From: Streptomyces nigra
GTDB lineage: Bacteria; Actinomycetota; Actinomycetes; Streptomycetales; Streptomycetaceae
Length of the DNA stretch: 64,000 nucleotides
Direction: 5' to 3'
NCBI RefSeq assembly: GCF_003074055.1
Contig: NZ_CP029043.1
Span: forward strand, 3,960,501-4,024,500
The position numbers were made by a program, and so were the translations under genes. The notes below the pieces were generated by a model. The model saw only the letters and a program-made list of their open reading frames with translations, was not told the origin of the DNA and did not search any database. Each line of letters opens with the position of its first letter. Position 1 is the first letter of the stretch. Shown in pieces: positions 7,283 to 16,366 of this stretch.

Positions 7283-8050
7283 ATGGCACGGCACGGGGGC
7301 GGGCGGGGCTGGTACGGCAAGCTGATCGGGGCGGCGCTGGGCGTGACGATCCTGGCCACGGGGGCCTCGGTGTGGACCGCGCAGGCAGGGGCTACGGGCG
7401 GGGCGGCCCCCAAGGCGCCCGCGCCGGCGGAACGTGCCGTCGAGCCGGTCGCCGTGACCATCGCGCACGCCTCTGAGAAAGGGGCACGCGGCGTCAACAT
7501 CACCATCGACGACGGCCCCGACCCCGACTGGACCCCGCAGGTCCTCGACGTGCTGCGCGAGCACGGGGTGAAGGCCACGTTCTGCATGGTCGGCACCCAG
7601 GCCAAGGCGTACCCGGACCTCGTGAAGAAGGTCGTCGCCGAGGGGCACCGGCTGTGCGACCACTCGGTGTCCCACGACACCGCCATGGACAAGAACTCCC
7701 AGACCTACCAGTCGCAGCAGATCCTGGACGCCGAGCGCATGATCACCGAGGCGTCCGGGGGCGTACGGCCCATGTACTACCGGGCACCGGGCGGGGCGTT
7801 CACCCCGTACAGCCGTAAGCTCGCCGCCTCGCGCGGTATGCGGCCGCTGGGCTGGAACGTCGACACCAAGGACTTCGAACGGCCGGGCGCGGACGCCATC
7901 GTCGCCACCGTGCGGCGCGAGCTGGCCAACGGGCCGACGCTGCTGTTCCACGACGCCGGTGGCGACCGCTCCCAGACCGTCGAGGCCCTGCGCCGCGTCC
8001 TGCCGTGGCTCGCGGCCCAGGGCTACACCTGCGGCTTCCCGGTGCGGTGA
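7283..8050 (+). CDS. secreted polysaccharide deacetylase (NodB domain)
   Basis: A 255-residue exported enzyme of carbohydrate esterase family 4. Residues 12-36 form a hydrophobic signal segment ending near QAGA. The NodB motifs are in order: ITIDDGPD (Asp76, Asp77; catalytic base and metal ligand), CDHSVSH (metal ligands His127 and His131), YRAPGGAF, WNVDTKDF and LLFHDAGG. It should remove acetyl groups from N-acetylglucosamine-containing polymers such as peptidoglycan or chitin at the cell surface. The length is typical for a single-domain secreted deacetylase. It converges on the chloroperoxidase-like gene with a 22-nt gap. Substrate is not determined by the sequence. Confidence 0.93.
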   Translation: MARHGGGRGWYGKLIGAALGVTILATGASVWTAQAGATGGAAPKAPAPAERAVEPVAVTIAHASEKGARGVNITIDDGPDPDWTPQVLDVLREHGVKATFCMVGTQAKAYPDLVKKVVAEGHRLCDHSVSHDTAMDKNSQTYQSQQILDAERMITEASGGVRPMYYRAPGGAFTPYSRKLAASRGMRPLGWNVDTKDFERPGADAIVATVRRELANGPTLLFHDAGGDRSQTVEALRRVLPWLAAQGYTCGFPVR

Positions 8051-8072
8051 CCCGCGGGGGACGCCACCGGCG

Positions 8073-8903
8073 TCAGGACCGGACGAACTCCAGGATGTCC
8101 GGGTTGAGGACGTCCGGGTGCGTCGTCAGCATCCCGTGCGGATAGCCCTCGTACGTCTTGAGCGTTGCGTTCTTCAGGAGCTTGGCCGACAGGGGGGCCG
8201 AGTCCTGGTACGGCACGATCTGGTCGTCGCTGCCGTGCATGACCAGCACCGGGACGTCGATCCGCTTCAGGTCCTCGGTGAAGTCGGTCTCGGAGAACGC
8301 CTTGATGCATTCGTAGTGGGCGTTGGCGGCGCCCATCATGCCCTGCCGCCACCAGTTGTCGATCAGTCCCTGCGAGACCTCGGCGCCGGGACGGTTGAAG
8401 CCGTAGAACGGCCCCGACGGCACGTCGATGTAGAGCTGCGCCCGGTTGGCGGCGAGACCCTCGCGGAACCCGTCGAACACCTCGATCGGGGTGCCGCCGG
8501 GGTTGCTCTCCGACTTGACCATGATCGGCGGAACGGCGCCCGCCAGCACGGCCTTGGAGACCCTGCCGGGCTTGGCGCGGGCGACGTAGCGCGTGACCTC
8601 GCCGCCGCCCGTGGAGTGCCCGATGTGGACCGCGTCGCGCAGGTCGAGCGCGTCGGTGAGGGCGGCGACGTCGGCCGCGTACGTGTCCATGTCGTGGCCT
8701 TCGGAGGTCTGCGTCGACCGTCCGTGGCCGCGCCGGTCATGGGCGATGACCCGGTAGCCGTGCGACAGGAAGAACAGCATCTGGTTGTCCCAGTCGTCGG
8801 CGCTCAACGGCCAGCCGTGGTGGAAGACGATCGGCTCCCCGTCGCGTGGACCCCAGTCCTTGTAGAAGATCGTGGTGCCGTCGTCGGTGGTGACTGTACC
8901 CAT
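8073..8903 (-). CDS. alpha/beta hydrolase of the non-haem chloroperoxidase family
   Basis: A 276-residue alpha/beta hydrolase close to bacterial cofactor-free haloperoxidases/perhydrolases. The nucleophile elbow is GHSTGGG with Ser97; the acid is in HGSDDQIVP (Asp226 or Asp227) and the His is His256 in GYPHGM. The oxyanion-hole motif HHGWPLS lies at 28-34. No signal peptide is seen, so it is cytosolic. The physiological role is uncertain: members hydrolyse esters and form peracids in vitro. ATG 8903 has GGAGGA seven bases upstream; the same frame stays open much further upstream through the shadow of the neighbouring gene, and that extension is not used. Divergent from the DUF72 gene across 189 nt. 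Confidence 0.93.
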   Translation of the reverse strand: MGTVTTDDGTTIFYKDWGPRDGEPIVFHHGWPLSADDWDNQMLFFLSHGYRVIAHDRRGHGRSTQTSEGHDMDTYAADVAALTDALDLRDAVHIGHSTGGGEVTRYVARAKPGRVSKAVLAGAVPPIMVKSESNPGGTPIEVFDGFREGLAANRAQLYIDVPSGPFYGFNRPGAEVSQGLIDNWWRQGMMGAANAHYECIKAFSETDFTEDLKRIDVPVLVMHGSDDQIVPYQDSAPLSAKLLKNATLKTYEGYPHGMLTTHPDVLNPDILEFVRS

Positions 8904-9092
8904 CGTTGGTCCTCCGCTCGTCCGGGCGCGCCTCGGCCACAACGACGGGTGGGGGCACACCTGACCTGCGAGTTCGCGCCCGGGGGCGCGTCGGATGTAC
9001 GCGGACCAGACTACGCGCGAGCCCCGGAGGCCACATCCGCAGACGGATGGCCCGCACGTCTGGCCGCCGGGCGTGCGGGTAACCGCCGTCCC

Positions 9093-9983
9093 ATGGGCGA
9101 CATCCTGGTGGGCACGTGTTCGTGGACGGACCGGGCGCTGGTCGGCAGCGGCTGGTACCCGGTGGGGCGGCGGGACGCCGAGGGGCGGTTGCGGCACTAC
9201 GCCGAGCGCTTCCCGGTGGTCGAGGTCGACGCCACGTACTACGCGCTGCCCGGGGAGCGGAACAGCGCCCTGTGGGCGGAGCGGACGCCGGACGGCTTCG
9301 TGTTCGACGTGAAGGCCTTCTCGCTGCTGACCGGGCATCCGACCCGGCCGGCCCTGATGCCGCGCGGCTGGCCGGCCGACGCGCGGGACCCGCGCATCCT
9401 GGACGAGGTGTGGGCGCGGTTCACGGCGGGGATCGCGCCGCTGCGGCGGGCCGGGCGGCTGGGTGCGGTGCTGTTCCAGTTCCCGCCGTGGTTCCGGCCC
9501 GGGGCGCGCGCGGAGACGTTTCTGGAGCAGACGGCGCGGCGGACGCGGGGGTGGCCGGTGAGCGTGGAGTTCCGGCATCCGGCGTGGTGGCGGGGCGAAC
9601 AGGCGGACGTCACCCGGGCGTTGCTCACCCGGCACGGGATGGCGGCGGTCGCCGTGGACATGGCGCAGACACTGCCCGCGTCCGTGCCACCGGTCGCCCC
9701 GGTCACCTCGCCCGGGCTGTCGGTCGTACGGTTCCACGGCCGCAGCGCGCACTGGGGGACCGGCAGCAAGGAGGAGCGCTTCCGGCACTGCTACGACGAG
9801 GACGAGCTGTGCGAGTGGCTGCCCCGGCTGGAGGCGCTGGCCGGCCGCGTGGACGCCCTGCATGTGCTGTTCAACAACTGCTGCGGGGACGCGGCCGTAC
9901 GGGCCGCCGAGGCCATGACACGGCTCCTGGGCCGTACGGCGAAGCAGGCGCAGGGCAGCGGCACCGGTACAGGCACCGCTTAG
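9093..9983 (+). CDS. DUF72 (YecE-like) family protein
   Basis: A 296-residue TIM-barrel-like protein of the DUF72/YecE family, recognised by the N-terminal [11 protein letters not shown], the central [31 protein letters not shown] and the C-terminal [15 protein letters not shown] blocks in their usual order. The family's activity is still undefined; some members sit near iron-sulfur or DNA repair genes. The ATG at 9093 follows a 189-nt divergent region. The TAG stop at 9981-9983 is the first three bases of an inverted-repeat element, so the original C-terminus may have differed by a few residues; the tail GSGTGTGTA is low complexity. Confidence 0.9.
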   Translation: MGDILVGTCSWTDRALVGSGWYPVGRRDAEGRLRHYAERFPVVEVDATYYALPGERNSALWAERTPDGFVFDVKAFSLLTGHPTRPALMPRGWPADARDPRILDEVWARFTAGIAPLRRAGRLGAVLFQFPPWFRPGARAETFLEQTARRTRGWPVSVEFRHPAWWRGEQADVTRALLTRHGMAAVAVDMAQTLPASVPPVAPVTSPGLSVVRFHGRSAHWGTGSKEERFRHCYDEDELCEWLPRLEALAGRVDALHVLFNNCCGDAAVRAAEAMTRLLGRTAKQAQGSGTGTGTA

Positions 9984-10097
9984 AGCTCCGAACAAAAGTG
10001 GAGCCCGGCTCACGACGCCTGGCCCGCACGCTCGCCTTGCGATCGCACGCACCAGACGTCGCGAGCTGATCGGACTCCACTTTTGTTCGGAGCTCTA
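9981..10097. mobile_element. MITE-like element A, 23-bp perfect terminal inverted repeats
   Basis: A 117-bp element whose ends, 9981-10003 and 10075-10097, are perfect 23-bp inverted copies beginning TAGAGCTCCGAAC. It begins and ends with TA. The interior (about 71 bp) has no coding capacity. It supplies the TAG stop of the DUF72 gene and shares its right-hand TA with the next element. It could also fold as a terminator in RNA. Transposon origin is inferred from structure. Confidence 0.65.
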
Positions 10098-10173
10098 GGT
10101 CGTGTCCGTAAAGTCGCGTCGTCCGCCCGTAGGGCACGCCGAACGGCAGGCGGGACTTTGCGGACACGGCCTA
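10096..10173. mobile_element. MITE-like element B, copy 1 of a repeated element
   Basis: A 78-bp element with 20-bp ends TAGGTCGTGTCCGTAAAGTC and its near-perfect inverse (18 of 20) at 10154-10173, set in CTAG on both sides. A second copy, 85 bp long with a 7-bp insertion and a few substitutions, lies at 48848-48932. CTAG with TA ends is the pattern expected of IS630/Tc1-type insertion. It sits between the convergent DUF72 and FG-GAP genes. Confidence 0.7.
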
Positions 10174-10188
10174 GGGCACCGGCACCGC

Positions 10189-11505
10189 TCAGGGCGCCAG
10201 GAACTCCGAGCTGGAGAACGTCACCGTCGGCTCGGCCGCCAGCAGGCCGTCCTTCGCCGCGCGGCCCGGATACACGGCCACCGTGTCCTTGGTCTCGCCG
10301 ACATACGTCCGTACGACCAGGTCCGCCCGGTCGTCGCCGTCGAAGTCGCCGGTGGCCAGGACGCGTGTGGTGCCGCGGGCCGGCGGCTTCACGGTGACCA
10401 TGCCGGCCGTGCGGAGCCCGCCGGAGCGGCCCGGGAAGACCCGCAACTGCGAGCCGCTGGACAGCAGTTCGCTCAGTCCGTCGCCGTCGAAGTCTGCCGC
10501 GTCCAGCATCGAGCCGGAGGTGCCGAGCGACGCGCGGGCGGCGACGGCCGGGAGGTCGTAGCGCAGAGACGTTCCTCCCATCGCGCCGACCGCCGCGTCC
10601 AGGGCCTTGCCCCGGCCGAAGGCGCCGAGGGCGAGGTCGATGCCGGCGGGCAGGGTGACCCCCGTGCGGTTCGGGCCGTCGGGGCCGCCGAGGACCACCG
10701 CCGACTTGCCGGAGCCCTCCGCCGTACGCACGATCAGGTCGTCGTAGCCGTCGCCGTCGACGTCGGCGGCCGGTCCCGTGGGGAGGTTGCCGGGCGAGGG
10801 CAGGGGCGCGCCGGCCGCGCGGGGGGCGCCGTCGCGGTCGAACGGGCCGCGCAGGAAGCTGAGCCGGCCGCCCGAGGCGTGCACGACGAGGTCCTGGGCG
10901 TCGTCGCCGTCGAAGTCGCCGCACACGGGCTGGTCCGGCCAGTCGTTGCCGATACGGGCCTTGTCGGGGACGGTCAGCTTGACCCCCTTGCCGGTCAGGC
11001 CGCCGGGCGAGCCGAAGAGGATCTGCAGCGGGACCGGCGGCCGGCCCTGGCCGTCGAACGGCGGGTCGGTGGAGACCACCAGGTCGGTGAAGCCGTCGTC
11101 GTCGAGGTCGCAGGTCGCCTCCGCGTCGAAGACGGCCGGCTGCTGCCCGTCGGTGGCGGCCGCGTTCCGCCGGGGGTCGAGCAGCTGCCGGGCGCCGGGC
11201 GCGAGTCCGCGGGCGCTTCCGTAGACGATCCCGATGCCGGCGTCGTCCGTGTGCGCCTGCGCCTTCACCAGGTCGTTCAGGACGAGGTCGCGGTGCCCGT
11301 CCCCGTTGAAGTCGTCCGGGACCTTGCTGCCGTCGCCCCGCGGGACGGGGAGCTCGGCGGGAGCGTCGGCGACCCGCAGCGGGCTGGGCTCGGCCTTCGC
11401 GTCGTCGTGGGCGGTGGGGCCGCACGCCGTCAGGGACAGGGCCGTGAGGGTGGCGAGGGTGCCGGCCACGGCCGCCGTACCCCACCCGCTTCGTCGCGCG
11501 CGCAC
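10189..11505 (-). CDS. FG-GAP repeat lipoprotein (integrin-like beta-propeller)
   Basis: A 438-residue exported protein. Residues 1-28 are a lipoprotein signal with lipobox LTAC (Cys28). The mature part is a chain of FG-GAP/VCBS-type repeats with calcium-loop motifs of the form D-x-D-G-D-G-x2-D-L: DFNGDGHRDLVLND, DLDDDGFTDLVVS, DFDGDDAQDLVVH, DVDGDGYDDLIVR, DFDGDGLSELLS and DFDGDDRADLVVR. This indicates a seven-bladed propeller stabilised by calcium on the outer surface, with a likely binding role. GTG 11505 is preferred: GAGG lies upstream, and the ATG at 11520 runs into TGA after two codons. Converges on the element pair downstream of the DUF72 gene. Confidence 0.9.
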   Translation of the reverse strand: MRARRSGWGTAAVAGTLATLTALSLTACGPTAHDDAKAEPSPLRVADAPAELPVPRGDGSKVPDDFNGDGHRDLVLNDLVKAQAHTDDAGIGIVYGSARGLAPGARQLLDPRRNAAATDGQQPAVFDAEATCDLDDDGFTDLVVSTDPPFDGQGRPPVPLQILFGSPGGLTGKGVKLTVPDKARIGNDWPDQPVCGDFDGDDAQDLVVHASGGRLSFLRGPFDRDGAPRAAGAPLPSPGNLPTGPAADVDGDGYDDLIVRTAEGSGKSAVVLGGPDGPNRTGVTLPAGIDLALGAFGRGKALDAAVGAMGGTSLRYDLPAVAARASLGTSGSMLDAADFDGDGLSELLSSGSQLRVFPGRSGGLRTAGMVTVKPPARGTTRVLATGDFDGDDRADLVVRTYVGETKDTVAVYPGRAAKDGLLAAEPTVTFSSSEFLAP

Positions 11506-11714
11506 CGCTCACCTCGTCATTACCAGGGACAACAACTGGGTAATGATGCACGCGTTCGAGAGGCGGCGACAGCCCTGGGTCCGGACGCGGTGGCGGGATG
11601 GGCGGATGTGGCTTGAATACGCCCGAGTCGCGCCGTGCGCCGTCCGCGCGGGAACGCCCGTGCGAACCGCTTCGTTGATCCGGGGTCCACCCGCGGAGCA
11701 CCTTGAGGAGAGCC

Positions 11715-12386
11715 GTGCCCGAGACCTCGTCCACCGCCGCCGTCACCGCCCTGCCGCCGCTCGCCGCGCAGGCGGAGCGCCTGATCGAGCTGGGCGTGCA
11801 CGACCTCGCCAAGACCCCGGCCGACGACCTGCGCGCCTTCGCCGGGCGGGCCGGGGACGCCCACCCCGGCGCCCTGCTCACCGTGCACCCGGACCGTGTC
11901 CCGGCCTCCGCGCTCGCGCCGCTGCTGCGCCGGCGCGACAAGCCCGGCTTCGTGGTCGTCGACATGCCCGACGTCGACGACTTCGCCCCCGTCGGCGTCG
12001 AACTCCCCGGCGGGCCCGAGGAGGGGCCCTTCCACCTCGTCACCGGTGTGGACCGGGGGGACGATCTGGCCAACTGGAGCCCCGAGGAGGCGCTGCCCGA
12101 GCTCACCGGGCGGGGCCGTACGCCGCTGACCCTCACCGAGGGCCTGCACTGGGTGCTCCAGCAGCCGGCGGCCCTGGAGCGCGGCCGCTGCTTCATGACG
12201 ATCGCCTCCCGGCTGCGCAAGGCCGACGGCACCTTCGACGCCCGCACCCCGGCGATCTGGATCAGCAACGGCACCGGCCGTGACGGCCGTGAGCGCAAGG
12301 ACGCCCCGAAGGTCGGCTGGTGCTGGTGGGGGAACCGCCACACCTGGCTGGGCTTCGCCTCCACCACCGGGCGCGTGCACCCCTGA
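11715..12386 (+). CDS. DUF5701 family protein
   Basis: A 223-residue cytosolic protein that I place, from memory, in the actinobacterial DUF5701 family. Supporting features are an N-terminal helical region (LAAQAERLIELGVHDL), a central FVVVDMPDVDDFAP strand-loop, and a conserved Trp-rich C-terminus (PKVGWCWWGNRHTWLGFAST). Function unknown. GTG 11715 is used because AGGAG (11706-11710) sits upstream at good spacing; TTG 11703 is the only other in-frame option and overlaps this site. The upstream gap has a short dyad CATTACC-N14-GGTAATG (11518-11545) near the FG-GAP start, of unknown significance. Confidence 0.8.
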   Translation: MPETSSTAAVTALPPLAAQAERLIELGVHDLAKTPADDLRAFAGRAGDAHPGALLTVHPDRVPASALAPLLRRRDKPGFVVVDMPDVDDFAPVGVELPGGPEEGPFHLVTGVDRGDDLANWSPEEALPELTGRGRTPLTLTEGLHWVLQQPAALERGRCFMTIASRLRKADGTFDARTPAIWISNGTGRDGRERKDAPKVGWCWWGNRHTWLGFASTTGRVHP

Positions 12387-12558
12387 CCGGACGGCGGCCG
12401 CGGTGTGTGGAATTCGGCCATGATCCGCAAAGGAAAAGTGCCGTCTCCGATATTCCGAATTTCATCGGGCGGCGGCGGTCATGGGATATTCCATATCATC
12501 ACCGTTGACGCATATTCCCCCGAATGCCAGATGTCCTGCCCTGGATGGCGCTCGTTAG

Positions 12559-12744
12559 GTGGGCGTGACTTGGCAGGAGAAACACGCAGCTGAGGAGTGC
12601 GCGCTTCGCACGCGTCAGGCAGCTGATCAGATCACTGCGGAGAGCATCACCTATTGCTCTGATCTGCTCGACGACTTCCTGAGAACCATCGGCCGGATGG
12701 AGCGTGAATATCTGCGAGCGGTGCGCGAAGGGGAGGGGTCGTAG
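12559..12744 (+). CDS. small helical protein upstream of DUF2637 gene
   Basis: A 61-residue, highly helical, charged protein (KHAAEECALRTRQAADQI; DLLDDFLRTIGRMEREYLRAV). It has no recognised domain. Its stop codon is only three bases from the ATG of the DUF2637 gene, implying translational coupling and a shared function. GTG 12559 and GTG 12565 are both possible starts; neither has a strong ribosome site. The upstream 12387-12558 interval is AT-rich for this genome, with several ATATTCC-like stretches, and probably holds the promoter. Confidence 0.6.
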   Translation: MGVTWQEKHAAEECALRTRQAADQITAESITYCSDLLDDFLRTIGRMEREYLRAVREGEGS

Positions 12745-12747
12745 GAA

Positions 12748-13440
12748 ATGAGGACCGACTATGAGCCGGTGGGCGAGCAGCCTCATTACACCCAGCAGCT
12801 CGATATGCAGAACCTCTGGCAGCCGTCGGACGGAAGCATGTCGCCTGAGGCCTGGGACCTGGACGAGGAGCTGGCGCAGATGCTCGGCGCCGCCCGCGCC
12901 CCGGACCCGTCCCCGCCCCGTCAGGAGGCCGACCGCCGCCCCGCGCCCCGCCCGGTGCACCGCAAGCGGCCGCAGCCCGGAGCGCACTCGCTCACCAAGA
13001 ACCCCAAGGTCCTCACCGTCTCGATCCTGGTCACCCTCATCACCCTGTGCGCGGTGACGATGCTCACCTGGTCCATCTCGTACTCGTACGACCAGCTCCG
13101 GACGATCGCGCTGCTCGTGGTGGCGCCCAAGCTGGCCCACTGGTGGCCGTTGACCGTCTACGGCCCGTGGCTGCTGGCGGGGCTGTCCATCCTGCGGGCG
13201 TCGGTCCAGCGCCGGACCGCCCGCAAGTCCTGGGCCGTCATGCTGATCGCCTCCGGCACCGCCGTGGCGCTGTGCATCGGGCAGTCGCCGCACTCGCTGC
13301 TGGCGATGGTGGTCGTGGGGATCCCGCCGATCACCGCCCTGGTGTGCTTCCGCGAGCTGATCGGGCAGTTCTCGTCCCGGCCCGGCCCCCGGCACGCCGC
13401 CGACGCGGTGGGCGCCCAGAAGCAGCCGCCGAAGGGGTAG
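12748..13440 (+). CDS. DUF2637 membrane protein
   Basis: A 230-residue protein of the streptomycete DUF2637 type. Residues 1-85 are acidic then Pro/Arg-rich and cytosolic. Four predicted membrane segments follow at about 92-112 (VLTVSILVTLITLCAVTMLT), 120-140, 145-155/160-190 and 178-200. Related SpdB-like proteins occur with plasmid transfer genes, and chromosomal copies are common in Streptomyces; the role here is not known. GGGGAGGGG lies seven to eight bases upstream of the ATG, inside the previous gene. The TAG stop (13438-13440) is the first three bases of an inverted-repeat element. Confidence 0.8.
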   Translation: MRTDYEPVGEQPHYTQQLDMQNLWQPSDGSMSPEAWDLDEELAQMLGAARAPDPSPPRQEADRRPAPRPVHRKRPQPGAHSLTKNPKVLTVSILVTLITLCAVTMLTWSISYSYDQLRTIALLVVAPKLAHWWPLTVYGPWLLAGLSILRASVQRRTARKSWAVMLIASGTAVALCIGQSPHSLLAMVVVGIPPITALVCFRELIGQFSSRPGPRHAADAVGAQKQPPKG

Positions 13441-13637
13441 GGGGTGTCTCGTCGATCAGGCCGGACTCGCGGCGCCTGGTGCCGTGCTCGCCGCGTTGTC
13501 GTCACTCTCCCCCACGCTCGAACGAGCTCCCGCGGGGGCACCCCCACCGCGCCGCATCGACTCCCTCCTCCGCCTTGCGATGCACGGCACCAGACACCGC
13601 GGGCCGATCCGGCCTGATCGACAAGACACCCCCTAGG
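13438..13637. mobile_element. MITE-like element E, 27-bp terminal inverted repeats
   Basis: A 200-bp element with ends 13438-13464 and 13611-13637 that match at 26 of 27 positions after inversion; both begin TAGGGGGTGTCT. It starts and ends in TA and carries an inner dyad (GGCGCCTGGTGCCGTGC near 13470 against GCACGGCACCAGACACC near 13584). No open frame of note. It provides the stop codon of the DUF2637 gene. Terminal sequence resembles element D at 48783. Transposon origin is inferred. Confidence 0.65.
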
Positions 13638-13676
13638 CCTCCGCCGGGGGTCCCGGTACCCGGGCCGCCGGGCTCG

Positions 13677-13967
13677 TCAGGGCCGGTACGGCTGCCGCGG
13701 CTCGCCGTACGCCTGCTGACCGGGGCCCCCGGGGGCGGCCTGCGCCAGAAGCCGGTCGGCCTGCTCCTGGGTGACCTTCTGCTCCGCGCCGCAGAACGTG
13801 CACTGCGTCGCGTACCGGGTGGAGACGGGGAAGAGCGGCACGAAGAACAGCGTGAACTTCGTGATCCGCTTCCTCAGCGCATGGGCCGAGGGGTTGCCGC
13901 ACTGGCCGCACACCAGCGTCAGTACGGCGAGCTGGTAGAGGTAGCCCTTGGTGCCGAAGATGATCAC
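13677..13967 (-). CDS. small zinc-ribbon protein
   Basis: A 96-residue protein. A hydrophobic N-terminal strand (IIFGTKGYLYQLAVLTLVC) is followed by two Cys pairs, CGQC and CTFC, about 36 residues apart, which form a zinc ribbon; the C-terminal third is Pro/Gly/Gln-rich. It probably mediates protein or nucleic-acid contacts; the segment between the Cys pairs (FTLFFVPLFPVST) is hydrophobic, as in the family of bacterial zinc-ribbon proteins with that layout. GTG 13967 is chosen because AAGGAA lies about seven bases upstream. It lies downstream of the Fe-S oxidoreductase gene on the same strand but beyond a strong terminator, so it is probably separately transcribed. Confidence 0.8.
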   Translation of the reverse strand: MIIFGTKGYLYQLAVLTLVCGQCGNPSAHALRKRITKFTLFFVPLFPVSTRYATQCTFCGAEQKVTQEQADRLLAQAAPGGPGQQAYGEPRQPYRP

Positions 13968-14009
13968 GCGACGGTTCCTTTCGAACGGGTGCCCTCCTCC
14001 AGCCTGCCC

Positions 14010-14056
14010 CACGACGAAGCCCCCTGTCCCGTACGGGTCCAGGGGGCTTCGTCGTG
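14010..14056 (-). terminator. terminator after the Fe-S oxidoreductase gene
   Basis: Perfect 17-bp inverted repeat, 14010-14026 and 14040-14056, around a 13-nt loop. It starts 16 nt beyond the stop of the oxidoreductase gene and lies ahead of the zinc-ribbon gene. Confidence 0.85.
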
Positions 14057-14071
14057 TGCCTGAGCTCGCGG

Positions 14072-16366
14072 CTACTTCGCCGGGGCCGGCTCCGGCTCGT
14101 TCTCGGCTCCGGCCTCGCCCGCGGGCGGCTCGTCGTCCGTGACCGGCGTCTTGACCGACTCCAGCAGCAGCTGGGCGACGTCGACGACCTGAATGGACTC
14201 CTTGGCCTTCCCATCGTTCTTCTTGCCGTTGACCGAGTCGGTCAGCATGACGAGGCAGAACGGGCAGGCGGTGGAGACGATGTCCGGGTTGGTGGAGAGG
14301 GCCTCGTCGACGCGCTCGTTGTTGATGCGCTTGCCGATCCGCTCCTCCATCCACATCCGGGCACCACCGGCGCCGCAGCAGAAGCCGCGCTCCTTGTGCC
14401 GGTGCATCTCCTCGTTCCGCAGACCCGGGACGCTGGCGATGATCTCGCGCGGGGGCGTGTAGATCTTGTTGTGCCGGCCCAGGTAGCACGGGTCGTGGTA
14501 GGTGATGATGCCCTCGACCGGGGTGACCGGGATCAGCTTGCCCTCGTCCACCAGGTGCTGGAGCAGCTGGGTGTGGTGGATGACCTCGTAGTCGCCGCCG
14601 ATCTGCGGGTACTCGTTGCCGATCGTGTTGAGGCAGTGCGGGCAGGTGGCGACGATCTTCTTGGCCGACCTGGGCTTGCGGGACTCCTCGGTCACCTTGC
14701 CCTCGTCGTCCATCTCCTCGCCGAACGCCATGTTCAGCGCCATGACGTTCTCCATGCCGAGCTCCTGGAACAGGGGCTCGTTGCCGAGGCGGCGGGCGGA
14801 GTCACCGGTGCACTTCTCGTCGCCGCCCATGATCGCGAACTTGACGCCCGCGATGTGAAGCAGCTCGGCGAAGGCCTTGGTGGTCTTCTTGGCCCGGTCC
14901 TCCAGGGCGCCGGCGCAGCCGACCCAGTACAGGTACTCGACCTCGGTGAGGTCCTCGATGTCCTTGCCGACGACCGGGACCTCGAAGTCGACCTCCTTGA
15001 GCCACTCCAGGCGCTGCTTCTTCGCCAGGCCCCAGGGGTTGCCCTTCTTCTCCAGGTTCTTGAGCATCGTGCCCGCCTCGGACGGGAACGCGGACTCGAT
15101 CATCACCTGGTAGCGGCGCATGTCGACGATGTGGTCGATGTGCTCGATGTCCACCGGGCACTGCTCGACACAGGCGCCGCAGGTGGTGCAGGACCACAGG
15201 ACGTCCGGGTCGATGACGCCGTTCTCCTCGGCGGTGCCGATCAGCGGACGCTCGGCCTCCGCGAGGGCGGCGGCGGGGACGTCCTTCAGCTGCTCCTCGG
15301 ACGCCTTCTCCTCGCCCTCCATGGTCTTGCCGCCACCCGCGAGCAGGTAGGGCGCCTTGGCGTGCGCGTGGTCGCGCAGCGACATGATGAGGAGCTTCGG
15401 GGAGAGCGGCTTGCCGGTGTTCCAGGCGGGGCACTGCGACTGGCAGCGGCCGCACTCGGTGCAGGTGGAGAAGTCCAGCAGGCCCTTCCAGGAGAACTGC
15501 TCGACCTGGGAGACGCCGAAGACGTCGTCCTCGCCGGGGTCGCTGAAGTCGATCGGCTTGCCGCCCGAGGTCATCGCGGGCAGGGCGCCGAGCGCGGTCT
15601 CACCGGTGGCGTTGCGCTTGAACCAGATGTTCGGGAACGCCAGGAAGCGGTGCCAGGCGACACCCATGTTGGTGTTCAGCGAGACGACGATCATCCACAC
15701 GAAGGACGTGCCGATCTTGATCATCGCGACGAAGTAGACGAGGTTCTGCAGCGCGGTGACGCTCAGGCCCTTGAAGGCCAGCACCAGCGGGTACGACGCG
15801 AAGTACGCGGGCTCGTAGCTGTCGACGTGGTGCAGCGCGCCCTCGAGGCCCCGCAGCACGTAGATGGCGAGGCCGATGGTGAGGATGACGTACTCGACGA
15901 AGTACGCCTGCCCGGCCTTGGAGCCGGCGAAGCGGGACTTGCGGCCCGGGCGGGACGGCAGGCTCAGCAGCCGGATCACGATGAGCACGGCGATGCCGAG
16001 GATCGTCATCAGGCCGATGAACTCGATGTACATCTCGAACGGCAGGAACGTGCCGATGACCGGCAGCGTCCAGTCGGCCTGGAAGAGCTGCCCGAACGCC
16101 TGGGCGAGGGTGGGCGGCAGCGTCAGGAAGCCGACCGCCACGAACCAGTGGGCGACGCCGACGATGCCCCAGCGGTTCATCCGGGTGTGGCCGAGGAACT
16201 CCTTCACGAGCGTGACGCTGCGCGCGTAGGGGTTGTCGGTGCGGCTGCCGGCCGGCACCGGCTGGCCGAGCTTGAAGTACCGGACGAACTGGCCGATGGC
16301 GCGTGCGAGCAGCGCAACGCCGACCACGGTCAGCACCAGCGACACGATGATCGCGGCGAGTTGCAT
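14072..16366 (-). CDS. membrane Fe-S oxidoreductase (HdrD/GlpC-like, two CCG domains)
   Basis: A 764-residue protein combining an N-terminal membrane part (five or so helices within residues 1-260, with His residues that could bind haem b) with a cytosolic electron-transfer part. Two 4Fe-4S ferredoxin motifs are present: CTECGRCQSQCP and, after an insertion, CTTCGACVEQCP. Two cysteine-rich CCG domains follow (CPHCLN, then RGFCCGAGGARMWMEE). This matches heterodisulfide-reductase-like subunits and the mycobacterial Fe-S-binding reductase of the Rv0338c type. It probably passes electrons between a soluble donor and the quinone pool; the partner is not known. ATG 16366 has GAGGAGC eight bases upstream. 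The adjacent gene on the other side is the frameshifted MraY-like gene. Confidence 0.93.
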   Translation of the reverse strand: MQLAAIIVSLVLTVVGVALLARAIGQFVRYFKLGQPVPAGSRTDNPYARSVTLVKEFLGHTRMNRWGIVGVAHWFVAVGFLTLPPTLAQAFGQLFQADWTLPVIGTFLPFEMYIEFIGLMTILGIAVLIVIRLLSLPSRPGRKSRFAGSKAGQAYFVEYVILTIGLAIYVLRGLEGALHHVDSYEPAYFASYPLVLAFKGLSVTALQNLVYFVAMIKIGTSFVWMIVVSLNTNMGVAWHRFLAFPNIWFKRNATGETALGALPAMTSGGKPIDFSDPGEDDVFGVSQVEQFSWKGLLDFSTCTECGRCQSQCPAWNTGKPLSPKLLIMSLRDHAHAKAPYLLAGGGKTMEGEEKASEEQLKDVPAAALAEAERPLIGTAEENGVIDPDVLWSCTTCGACVEQCPVDIEHIDHIVDMRRYQVMIESAFPSEAGTMLKNLEKKGNPWGLAKKQRLEWLKEVDFEVPVVGKDIEDLTEVEYLYWVGCAGALEDRAKKTTKAFAELLHIAGVKFAIMGGDEKCTGDSARRLGNEPLFQELGMENVMALNMAFGEEMDDEGKVTEESRKPRSAKKIVATCPHCLNTIGNEYPQIGGDYEVIHHTQLLQHLVDEGKLIPVTPVEGIITYHDPCYLGRHNKIYTPPREIIASVPGLRNEEMHRHKERGFCCGAGGARMWMEERIGKRINNERVDEALSTNPDIVSTACPFCLVMLTDSVNGKKNDGKAKESIQVVDVAQLLLESVKTPVTDDEPPAGEAGAENEPEPAPAK

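Noticed and set aside
8904..10052. Long minus-strand open extension upstream of the chloroperoxidase-like gene
   Set aside because: It is the antisense of the DUF72 gene; the hydrolase start at 8903 has a good ribosome site and family-length protein.
9981..10173. Calling the inverted repeats simple terminators only
   Set aside because: They have conserved ends, TA borders and a second copy elsewhere, so mobile origin fits better, although they may also terminate transcripts.
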